A stretch of 64,000 nucleotides of DNA. Origin: Metaphire vulgaris (lineage: Eukaryota; Annelida; Clitellata; Crassiclitellata; Megascolecidae). The stretch spans positions 7,288,801 to 7,352,800 of the forward strand of contig CM030848.1 in NCBI GenBank assembly GCA_018105865.1, read 5' to 3'. The stretch's first letter is position 1; each line of letters opens with the position of its first letter. The notes under the pieces were generated by a model that worked only from the letters and a program-made list of their open reading frames with translations, did not search any database and was not told where the DNA came from. This document shows, piece by piece, positions 55,558 to 64,000 of the stretch. Made by a program: the position numbers and the translations under genes.

Positions 55558-56040
55558 CCGCCGATACGATCGGGTGCAAATAATAATCTTTATTCGTGAC
55601 AAGCACAGCATAAAAAATAGTACACAAACAAGGAATAACACAAATCAACTGAACAAAAACCAAATAACATCAAACTAATAATAAACTAATAGACTAAGCA
55701 CAAACTTTACACAGTACAGCCATTAGCACTGCCCATCCGGCCAGCCTCTGCCCTCAGACAAATTCTAGCAATGCATTCGGCAAAGTACAGCAGTGGCTTC
55801 TTCGCATATTTATTGACAAAGGATGCTTGTCGCTTTTTTACAGCAACATGCATACTTTCCAAACCCATTAAAACTCTGATAAAATCAACATTATCTGCCT
55901 CACTTGTTTTAAAAATTTTACACACAGCTACTTGAATCAATCTGTCAAGAGCATTAAGATTACTTTTGTTTGGACATGTGGCTTCCATGCCATACAATAC
56001 AGTAGGTAGACAGTAGCTCTTCACCAAATCCCTTACGTTT
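55558..56040 (-). pseudogene. LINE 3' end
   Basis: Minus-strand frame from about 56035 to 55707: LVKSYCLPTVLYGMEA, LNALDRLIQVAVCKIF, then a Lys/Ala-rich end with stop. LVKSY.LP.LLYG.EA is the conserved block at the C-terminus of many non-LTR RT polypeptides. A 3' UTR with AATAAAGATTATTATTTG follows at about 55585. The frame is open for 107 codons, so this is a relatively young but 5'-truncated copy. Confidence 0.8.
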
Positions 56041-58174
56041 CTATTTAACTGCGAAAGAACAATACAGAAAGCCCTTACTTACAGCGCTCAACATGTTTTG
56101 TTTTGTATGTAACTATAGGTTATATGTATATAAATGTGTATGTTTGTGTTTGTGTGTATTTGTGTGTGTGAGTGTGTGTGTGCCCTCCGTACTTCGTTCC
56201 CGAGGGAAAAGTGTCTGACAAGGAGAAATTATGTGGTCAACTCTCGTCCGGTTCGAAGTGAAAGTCTTTTCTGCATTAGTAGTCAATGCAGCAGCCACTA
56301 CTGGTTCATAATATATATACAGATATATATCATATATATCAATGCATATATATATATATATGCATTGACTAATGCAGTTGAGGCGGAGCTGATGTGAGGG
56401 TCAGTATGGGTCAATTTCCTTCAATTGATCAAAGAATTATCAGTTTTTCATCCCTGCCCGCAGAGTCTCGGAGTTTTCGATTGGAACTCGCATCTCGGCC
56501 TGTCCACTCGCTGTGCAGGAGTAGACGTTGATTTAGACGGCAAAGCACTCTGGGATGGCTCCCGTAGCATCCGCACGATAGCCCCCAAATAAATCGAAGA
56601 CTCGAATTCACTGCATCGACGCCGTTACGCCGCAAAAACGTCTAAGCGGACAAAGCTGATAATAGACAGCAGGGCTTTGCCTGATTTCGTTTCACATTAA
56701 GAACAAATTCATCATTTAGATAATTCGAAACAATAAAAAAATGTCGACGTCCTTAGCTTAATTGCTTTCGAAAATGAACTTCTTTTTCTACTTTCTGACA
56801 TCATATCGGATATTCAGGATTGTATTCATGAAATTGTTTATCTGTCACTTTCTCCATCTATCCGTCAAGTGATAAGGTCATTAGACAAAGTCAATAGCGC
56901 AGCCACGAAAGGCAAAGGGGCCGCACCCTCCCCCTTCGGGCCATGACATAAGATTAATAGGAAAACTGAAGAAAAGAAGATGAAGATGACAACATGGGAT
57001 AGCACCATCTCTTACAGTGTAAATTAACATCACGCATCGAACAAATGATAAAAATCACCTGAAATCTGAATAATACACTTACCTGTACGTATTTCGAACG
57101 ATGTCTGTTCTATCGACCTGCTGTTTGATCTAGTGATTATTGATTCGAACAGCGCCAATGATGGACTTCTTTCGCAGCAGGAACTGCAGAGACATTCCAG
57201 GGAAAGCAATATATACACAGCACTAGCGTTCAACCAAACGAAGATTAATGGTCTAAACTGTTATTACATTTTTGCGCATTAGGATTTAGTTTCCGGACCT
57301 ACACACTAGTTCAAAATGATCTATTAATGCCACGAAGGCGCCAAGGCGCTCATTCGATAATCCACATGATGGCAAAAACTCTGCAGCTGTCTGGGGCCTG
57401 TACGGGAGGAGGGAAATTGCATGAGTAATTAATTCGTCGGGGCGTTAAAAATTTAAAAAAATTCGCACGAATCGACCCGCAGGCCATGAGACCATTCAGT
57501 ACAAGATATTTATTTTCGTTGCCATGATTCTCGCCCACAAGCTTGTCATCGAAAAAGTTAGATAATTTTTCATGTTCTGCATATACACCGGCGTAGCCAG
57601 GTTTGCGGAATAGGGTGGGCCAAGGCTTAATCGGAAAAAGGTCACCGCCAGGGGCGTAGCGACGGGGGTATATCGGTATGTATACCCTACCCCCACAAAC
57701 AACAAAAAATAAACTCAGGCTACCTTACATTTTTATGTATTTTTAAGATTGTTGATTTGACGAATAGACAGTCGTCAGACCAGCGTCAAGGCCATCTGAA
57801 TGTGGTGTTAAAAATAACGGCCTATCGTTCTATCTCAGCTAATCACTTGGCATGCTTCTATATATGATGATTAATTATGCATCGAAGGACAAAAGGGATG
57901 ACTAATATGTGTGTGTGTTGTGTTTGTTTATAGACGCGTCCGTATCAAAGACGATGGGCGTCTATGTGTGTTTGTATGTTTGTTTGGCTCCTCCTTTCTC
58001 AACCAGGGCTTGCCACCGGCTATGGCGGAGTTCCGGATGACTAATACTATATTCTCGCTGGTTTAACTTATTCCTAATTCTCGATTGTCGGGTGTCATTA
58101 CATCATTCCCGCTCCTCCTCCTCCTCCTCCTTTCTTCTCAGACATGATGGGCCCATAAAGTGCGTACGCACTAC
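56041..58174. other. Unannotated stretch
   Basis: GT-rich run 56130-56182, TA runs 56310-56365. 57585-57740 contains CGGCGTAGCCAGG and CAGGGGCGTAGCGACGGGG, one end of a truncated CAGGGGCGTAGC-family MITE. CTC run at 58108-58132. A plus-strand open patch at 56470-56590 has no firm exon support. Confidence 0.45.
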
Positions 58175-58364
58175 CAGGGATGTTAGTCCTTGGCCTTGGC
58201 ACCGGTCTTAAGGACTCCTAAAGGACAAGTTACAGGTCCTTGATCCTGGTTCTGGTCTTGAGGGCCGAGTCCTTGGCCCTGGTCCTGGCCTTAAAGGTTG
58301 AGTTCATGGTCCTGGTCCTGGTCCTGGTCCTGGCCTTGAGGGCTGAGCCTTGTTAGCATCCCTG
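58175..58364. mobile_element. hAT-like MITE with internal GGTCCT repeats
   Basis: Ends CAGGGATGTTAGTCC and TTGTTAGCATCCCTG; perfect duplication CGCACTAC at 58167-58174 and 58365-58372. The body is made of GGTCCTGGTCCTGGCCTT and CTTGAGGGCCGAG units. Confidence 0.88.
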
Positions 58365-58499
58365 CGCACTACCGTCATAAGCAATTAGTATAATGCATTG
58401 CGAGTTCATTAAATTTCCAATACGGACATAATCAGGAAGTCACATTTTCAGCAATGCTGACATTGACACGAGAAATGTCATCATGTGCTGACGGCATTC

Positions 58500-58675
58500 G
58501 ATAGAGGTCTCCACCGTCGACTACTGCAACATCCTCCTGTATTGCGTCTCAGCCTACTAAACAGCCAAAGTCCAGACTAATATAAACGTCGCAGGACGAA
58601 CACAACGCATCTGTTAAGAGACGATCTCCATTGGCTCCGAATTCAGAAGCGAATTATCTTCAGGAGATGCCTAAT
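58500..58675 (+). pseudogene. L2-like LINE fragment
   Basis: Plus-strand text TVDYCNILLYCVSA and after a gap TISIGSEFRSELSS matches the STVDYCNSLLYGLP and HWLPI..RI.FKL region of L2/CR1 elements, with shifts. Interrupted at about 58680 by GACGTCATTTCACTG, a terminus of the 14604-14882 MITE family. Confidence 0.65.
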
Positions 58676-58779
58676 AATCAGAGACGTCATTTCACTGTTT
58701 TTCAGGGGGGGGCAAGACACTTTTGACCTGTGTTTCTCAACGTTTTTGAGCAAATCCCACGGCCAGTCGCAGCCATCAA

Positions 58780-58975
58780 AAAGAAAACCGGTCTAGGGAT
58801 ATTTCTACGCCTCCTAACACCCCCAATTTGAGGTCAACACCCCCAAAATGTGGTAATGTGACAATGGTATGCATAAAAATGCATACTAATTAGCTCCGGA
58901 CCCCCGGAATTTGAGGTCGACCCCCCCTTCAAAAAAAACACAATCATAGAAATATCCCTAAACCGGCCTCCTCTC
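58780..58975. repeat. Diverged interspersed repeat (CTAACACCCCC family)
   Basis: TATTTCTACGCCTCCTAAC and ACCCCCAATTTGAGGTC, with GGAATTTGAGGTCGACCCC in the second half. Confidence 0.5.
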
Positions 58976-59796
58976 CCCCCCTCGTGACTACGCCAAAATG
59001 CGCCCATTCTTCAGGATTTCTGAAATTATCCGGTCCGCCGTGATTACAGTTACAATACTCGGGAGCGTGTAAAATCCAAAAACGAGTTAATCTATTCTAT
59101 AGAATGTCTTGAAAGAAGACCTCTTCCAATATCCAACTCCTTAATCACAAATCGTCGACTCCTTCACACATCCACCGGCCGTTGAGATTAAGACTTTTTC
59201 TTCACTCTGCCCTGAAAACCTCAATTTAATAAGTTCCCGAGATTTGGCCTCGCATCTAAAGGCAGTCCTCTTCAAAGTATGGAGCACCATTTGCTGCAGA
59301 TCACAGGATCGACGACAGACTTCTTTCACTCGACAAAGCGTTTGAGAACAAATTGCTACCAGGGATTGGATGGAAGGATTTATAACTAGATGGATGTATG
59401 AATGAATGCATGTATGCAAATACGTATGTATGTAGGCCTATGTATAATATGGATGGACGGATGGACGGACGGATGAATGGATAGGGACTTGAGTATGCAC
59501 TTAGTACGACCTCAAAATAATATGCCTTCAATATGGCTTAGACTATACAGGCTTAAAGAAAGCCCCCTCGCTTTCTCTTAAAACAATTTCTTATAATATT
59601 AGTCTTACATAATTTTAAAAGACGACTCAAAGATTTTGAAATCGTATGATTACTGGTTTAATTGATTTGAGACTATGACTATCGATAATTTTAATTTTGA
59701 ACAGATATATCTTTCTTCGTTTCTGAGTTTTAATCGCATCGTCTCATGCATATGCAACTCATTTTAAGCTTGAGTAAAATAATAATAAATCCGCCT
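58976..59796. other. Unannotated stretch
   Basis: GGATGGA/GGACGGA-type short repeat at 59448-59480. 59120-59345 may continue a LINE 3' end but has no secure motif. Confidence 0.4.
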
Positions 59797-60100
59797 AATA
59801 CTTGGCGTTGTACGACCGGTCCCCTGCAGAACACCAAAGTTAAGCAACGCCCAGCGCGGTTATTATCTGGAATCTAGCCGTGGTATCGGAGGGCAGATAA
59901 ACCGTTCATCGTATTGAAGTCGATAAATTGGCAGCAGCGTTAAGCTGCGAAGGTAGAACTCGGGTCTAGAGAAAGCAATGGCAAACTAGTCTAGATTAAC
60001 GGCGTGTAAGTCACCTGCGTCGCTGGTCGTCTTAGTCATGGACTAAAACGGAAACCAGCGCCGGACCCTACGCTCGTTCGAGCATGGAAATACCAAATGG
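59797..60100 (+). repeat. 5S rRNA-headed SINE, near full length
   Basis: Head CCTAATACTTGGCGTTGTAC, then CACCAAAGTTAAGCAACGCC and GCGGTTATTATCTGG (5S-derived), then a body with GAAAGCAATGGCAAACTAG, CACCTGCGTCGCTGG and GCTCGTTCGAGCATGG. Body shared with 3285-3535, head with 19066-19207. A 5S-derived promoter head is the hallmark of SINE3-type elements. Confidence 0.75.
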
Positions 60101-60234
60101 ACACTAATAGGAAAAATCAGTTCCAGTTCGCTGGAATATCGATTCACGGAGCAGTTTTGAAGAACTCGATGTCTTTCCAGCGGTTACGCGCGCGCGCGTG
60201 TATGTGTGTGTGTGTGTGTGTATACACCTCACAC

Positions 60235-60435
60235 CAGTGTTTTATCCAGACTCCAGATCTTTGTGGGAGGGGGAATTGAGGCCTGGGGGGAATTGACTTG
60301 GCTCTAGAGGAAGACACGCAGTTCAATGCAAAATTTGTGAAAGTGTTGGGATTTTTGTTTTTTTGGGGAAGGGAATTTAGATTTTTTTTTTGGGGGGGGG
60401 GGTAATCTCCTCCAACAGGCCTGTATAAAACACTG
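60235..60435. mobile_element. MITE, CAGTGTTTTATCCAG family
   Basis: Ends CAGTGTTTTATCCAGACTCC and CCTGTATAAAACACTG; flanks CCTCACAC and CCTCGCGC match at 6 of 8. It ends about 40 bases downstream of the stop of the LDLa membrane protein gene (minus strand). Confidence 0.85.
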
Positions 60436-60476
60436 CCTCGCGCAGTCATCATACACAAACGACGCATTTTTCTCTT

Positions 60477-62654
60477 CTAGACCAGAGATGACGTGTAGGA
60501 ACGTCGAGATGTTTCGATGCCGCCGCACCTGTTGGCACCGTCGTTCCATCTCCTGGAATGCCCGAGCAGACCGACCGGTGAAGCCACGTCCCCGGTCACT
60601 ATCCGCGACCCGGGATCCAGGTCGATGTAGGAGTAGGAGTCGGTGTCGCCGGTCGAAGACGTCCCGGGAGACAGCGAAGACTCCGTACACCTGACCAGGT
60701 AGGTGGTCTTCCCGGCGGCAAAATGCTTCAACCCGGCGCTCGAAAGTCGTCGACCGCCACCGCCGCCGTCGCCGTCGAGCTTTAAGGCGACTGGAGACCC
60801 TCGGTCTTCCTCTCCCTCTGTCCCCACCGATGTTCCGACTTCCTCTCCACCGGCGCCTCCTCCTCCTCCTCCTCCTCCTCTTTTGTAGGATGGAATTCTG
60901 GTGACGGAAAGAGGAGGGGACGAGATCGATTCTCGCGCCGGCGGCGGCGGCGGTTGCTTCAGCGGCTGGTAGGCGACCTCGTACATCCCGGATCGGATCC
61001 TCCTGATCGACGATCGCGTGGAGTTCTGTCGACAGAGGGCGTCCGGCGGAATTCCTGGATCGGCCCCTCCTCCTCCTCCTCCTCCTCCCCCGACGACTCG
61101 TTGCAGTGGCACGATGTCGTCGCACCGTAGTTTACCCCGACGGAGGAGGGTGAGGAGCGAGGGCCACCACCGCCGCCGCCGTAGCCTCTGAACTGACGCG
61201 GAACCGCTGTGGCCCCCGCCAGCGGCTGATGCAGGGAGGCGGAGCAGCTGGAGCGTCGCTTCGTGGACGGACTCCGGTCGAGACTGTTCAGCTGTTGCGC
61301 TCTCTTCTTCTTCGACGACGACGACGACGACGACCGCGTCTTCTTCCCCCGTTTCGTTCGTTCGCTGTCCGACTCCATTCGGACCGCCGTCGTCTCCAGT
61401 TTCTTGGTCTTGTTGTGCGTCGAGCGCTTTCGGTAGACGGCGACAGAGGCGGCGAACAGAACGCAGAAGAGCAGCGTAACACCGGCAACACCGCCGACCA
61501 CCAAAGCCGTCGAAAAACCTGCAGCACGAAGTTCAACAGTTAACAACGAATCCAGGGGCGTAGCCAGGAATTTGATTGGGGGTATAATATGATTTGGGGA
61601 GGGTATAAATTTTAAAAAACTTTGAAAATCTTAAAAAACATTAAAAATTATAAGATAGTCTGGTTTTTGGGGGGCATATATACCGATACACCCCTCGTCG
61701 CTACGCCCCTGAACGAATCCAACACACAAGAGTGCAAAGTTCATCTGTGCATTCCTAGTACTTTAATAGGGTGCTATAAGATTATAACCCCCTGGTTTAC
61801 CTCGTTGCCATATTCTTCATTTATTACCTCCATTCAAATGCTTACTCACAGAAGCATGGTCGAATTTATTTTTGCCAAAGGCAAGAGTGCCATTAAAGGG
61901 TTAATGAGCTTTACCGTACTGTCCGTACGGTGTGAAAATACTGGAATGTCTATTCACATTTAATCACCCAGTTCTCCTATTTATCGTTTGAATCCATTTT
62001 TGGCTTCAACAGTTATTAACCTCTCGGCCAAACTTTCATATATATCTTCAACCAGATCATTATAAAATGTTTCTTATTTGGGCTAACGCTTTCTTTAAAA
62101 AATCAGTTCCTACAAACTTTGCTGAAAACGTCACCTCTTAAACCTAAATTTCCACCCACATGCTACAATATTTATAATAAAGACCATGGAAAACGGACCG
62201 TCATTATAGGCTGCAGAAAATTAATGACGCGATAATATTTCAATACAAATAACGTGACCTGTATTTTTTATTTTCATCCTATAGGAGTATCCAGAACAAT
62301 CTCTATGGCCAGTGATCTATGCCCACCAGCAAGAAATCTGCTTCTGCCATTGGCGTCTATTAATAGACAACAATGGTTTCTATGGTTTCTGCCCACCAGT
62401 GGGCGGAGCAACCGGACCTTGTTGGTAAACACTGGTTACCCCTATAGGCCTATGCAATGCATATTTTGTTTTATCGCAAAAAAGTCACTTGCATCCTTCC
62501 TCGTCACTTTCATCGTAAGCTCCACAGTTCGGAACGTCGTTGCATCTGAGAGATTTTGCGATGCAGTATCTCGGCAGAGGGTTACACAGCAGTTCCGAAG
62601 TGTCGATGCAGTATTCGCCGCCTTTGCACAGAAAATCTCGACAGTTGTGTTCAG
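60477..62654 (-). CDS. Single-pass membrane protein with LDLa domain, 3' part
   Basis: Two minus-strand exons. 62654-62489 encodes an LDLa-like module: HNCRDFLCKGGEYC, LLCNPL, RCNDVPNCGAYDESDEEGC, with eight cysteines and the DESDE calcium-binding box. 61518-60477 opens at GTGCTGCAG and encodes a transmembrane helix (ALVVGGVAGVTLLFCVLFAA), a VYRKR stop-transfer, a basic Ser-rich tail, a GEEEEEEEG run, GMYEVAYQPLKQPPPPP, DTDSYSYIDLDPG, and a C-terminus ending TSSLV. A one-base frame change is needed within the GGA/CCT repeat at 61061-61090; without it the tail would stop at 60961. Donor of the LDLa exon is AA|GTGACT (phase 2) or A|GTGACG (phase 1), while the TM exon needs phase 1, so an exon may be missing between them. 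Membrane-proximal LDLa, TM and a PDZ-type end recall NETO-like receptor auxiliary proteins, but this is only a suggestion. Confidence 0.7.
61553..61711. mobile_element. hAT-like MITE, CAGGGGCGTAGC family, complete
   Basis: Ends CAGGGGCGTAGCCAGG and CGTCGCTACGCCCCTG; perfect duplication AACGAATC at 61545-61552 and 61712-61719. On the minus strand it ends only about 34 bases before the acceptor of the TM exon. Confidence 0.93.
61720..62488. other. Intron between LDLa and TM exons
   Basis: No second LDLa or other exon is recognised on the minus strand. CCCACCAG direct repeats occur at 62320 and 62390. Confidence 0.45.
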
Positions 62655-62729
62655 CTGAAATTCCATTACATCATCCGCTGTTGATCTTAGCCTGATACAC
62701 AGGGCAGATCCTAATGAACCACTTTAGAC

Positions 62730-62730
62730 C

Positions 62731-62772
<42 letters not shown>

Positions 62773-62860
62773 GTAGTAGTAGTAGTAGTAGTAGTAGATA
62801 GTAGTAGTAGTAGTAGTAATAATAAGTAGTAGTAGAAGAAGAAGAAGCAGTAGTAAACGA
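62730..62860. repeat. TAT/TAG compound microsatellite
   Basis: TAT then TAG and AAG runs. Confidence 0.95.
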
Positions 62861-63170
62861 TCATGATAATTAGGCAGTCCAATAACATCCTTCTTGGTCT
62901 TCCTTTTGTCTTTCTTCCTTATTTATACAGTATACTGCTATCCAATACTGTTCTAAGCCATGTTTCTATTATTAGCACGTGTCCAATCCAGTTCCTATGT
63001 CTCTTTTAATATGAGAACAACAGTTGTAATTAAGCCAGTGGCTAAATAGCTACTTTCGGAAGGGGAGGGTTTGGTTTTGAGTTTTGACCAATAACAAATC
63101 TTTCTCAAAATCCTGACTCTGTCCAAAAAAAGAAAAAGGTCATCCTTTGTATCTATCCTATGTCTTTCCT

Positions 63171-63456
63171 CAGAGGCGGACCGAGGGGGCCTGGCTTTTG
63201 TGTCCCTGGGCGCCGAGGTAAGGGGGGCAATAACAAAATCGGATACCTTGGTTTTGTCTTTCACAATAAAGAAGAAAACACGTGCGACGACCTGTTTTTG
63301 CTGTTTCATCACTACATGAAGTCCAAGAGGGGCGCTTTTAAGCTGAGGGGCGCCGAAAACGATGTGCCGGATTTTTTGCTCGTTCAGCAATGTTTGGGCG
63401 CCAAAAGTACACGTTAAAAATCTCGGGGGCAAAAAAAGCAAAAAGATCCGCCTCTG
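63171..63456. mobile_element. hAT-like MITE, CAGAGGCGGA family, complete
   Basis: Ends CAGAGGCGGACCG and AAAAGATCCGCCTCTG; perfect duplication TCTTTCCT at 63163-63170 and 63457-63464. Internal open frames are short and without homology. Confidence 0.9.
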
Positions 63457-63484
63457 TCTTTCCTTCTAAACATTTTCCTTTCAG

Positions 63485-63666
63485 ATGCTGACAAGCAAAA
63501 AAAGGTCGTAGCGCCTATGGCGCTTAAAAATTCTGGTCAGCAGCCTTATGGGGGGTTGACCTTCAAAACCGCGTCCGAAAATAAAAAATGTTTGGAAACA
63601 CATAAAAATTTTTTCATTGGCGCCCAGAGGGGTTTTAACCTCCAACTGCCCTGGCTACGCCACTGA
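63485..63666. repeat. Eroded MITE-like sequence
   Basis: GCTGACAAGCAAAAAAAGG internal motif and right end CCTGGCTACGCCACTGAA; left end not identified. Confidence 0.45.
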
Positions 63667-63809
63667 ATTAAGCCGGTGTCAGAAAAAGTTTTTACTTGCA
63701 GTCAGTCAAGGCTTCAGACTTTGTCGATTTATCACAAAGGTTCATCGATATTAGCTAATTGAAGCTATGAAATATTTACTTCCAAAATGAAAAAAAAAAA
63801 CATCAAAGC

Positions 63810-63981
63810 CAGTGTTTTATCCAGACCCCAGACCTTTGTTGGGGGTGGGGGATTGACTTGGCTGGAGGTGAAGAGACACGGTTCAAGGACAAAAATTGTC
63901 ACTGCTGAAATTTGGAGGGGGGGGGAGATTTTGAGGTCTTGAGGGGGAAATCTCTCCCTAACAGGCCTGGATGAAACGCTG
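63810..63981. mobile_element. MITE, CAGTGTTTTATCCAG family
   Basis: CAGTGTTTTATCCAGACCCC to GGCCTGGATGAAACGCTG; flanks ATCAAAGC and GTCAAACC match at 6 of 8. Confidence 0.85.
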
Positions 63982-64000
63982 GTCAAACCTGTATGGATCC

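Noticed and set aside
56470..56590. Possible plus-strand exon (SLGVFDWNSHLGLSTRC)
   Set aside because: Has an AG acceptor-like CCCGCAG, but no phase-consistent partner, no known domain and competing open frames on the other strand.
60304..61125. 273-residue Arg-rich minus-strand frame
   Set aside because: A shadow of the GC-rich cytoplasmic-tail exon, made of CGN runs opposite poly-G, and it runs into the MITE at 60235-60435.

Overview
The window is nuclear DNA from an animal, most likely a marine invertebrate. The evidence is intron-split genes with GT/AG sites and consistent phases, LDL-receptor class A modules each carried on one exon, very dense di- and trinucleotide microsatellites, short non-LTR retrotransposon fragments, SINEs and many non-autonomous hAT-type elements. 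The phylum cannot be fixed from sequence alone. There are no bacterial features and no CRISPR. About 90 percent of the window is intron or intergenic repeat.

Layout. (1) 87-6267, plus strand: the last eight coding exons of a C5orf34-family gene; its 5' end lies left of the window and one exon carries a one-base frameshift. (2) 6.3-9.2 kb: hAT-like remnants, a decayed LINE and a partial copy of the next gene's 3' end. (3) 9249-16674, minus strand: a complete four-coding-exon gene that I read as a prohormone-4-type neuropeptide precursor (signal peptide, short peptide, KR site, LDLa domain, conserved C-terminal domain). This is the most interesting gene here. (4) 17-40 kb: no convincing gene; microsatellites, foldback elements, MITEs, a 5S-derived SINE, GGGTT-rich arrays and LINE pieces. 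(5) 40872-48932, plus strand: a four-exon claudin/PMP22-like four-pass membrane protein gene, with its first exon duplicated 1.15 kb downstream and a one-base frame problem in exon 2. (6) 49.2-50.1 kb: an L2/CR1-like LINE carrying a MITE. (7) 53185-53633, minus strand: the last exon of an unrecognised cysteine-rich protein. (8) 60477-62654, minus strand: the 3' end of a single-pass membrane protein with an extracellular LDLa exon and a long cytoplasmic tail ending in a PDZ-type motif; its tail also needs a one-base frame change.

Three of the four multi-exon genes need exactly one single-base correction, each in a T-run or low-complexity stretch. This suggests residual assembly indels or allelic variation rather than three dead genes. 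The prohormone gene is fully intact as written.

The repeats are unusually legible. At least a dozen elements have both ends plus perfect 8-bp target-site duplications, so families, nesting order and relative ages can be read directly. Two separate foldback elements have arms built of short tandem repeats, and the palindrome TAGGCCTA is strongly over-represented.
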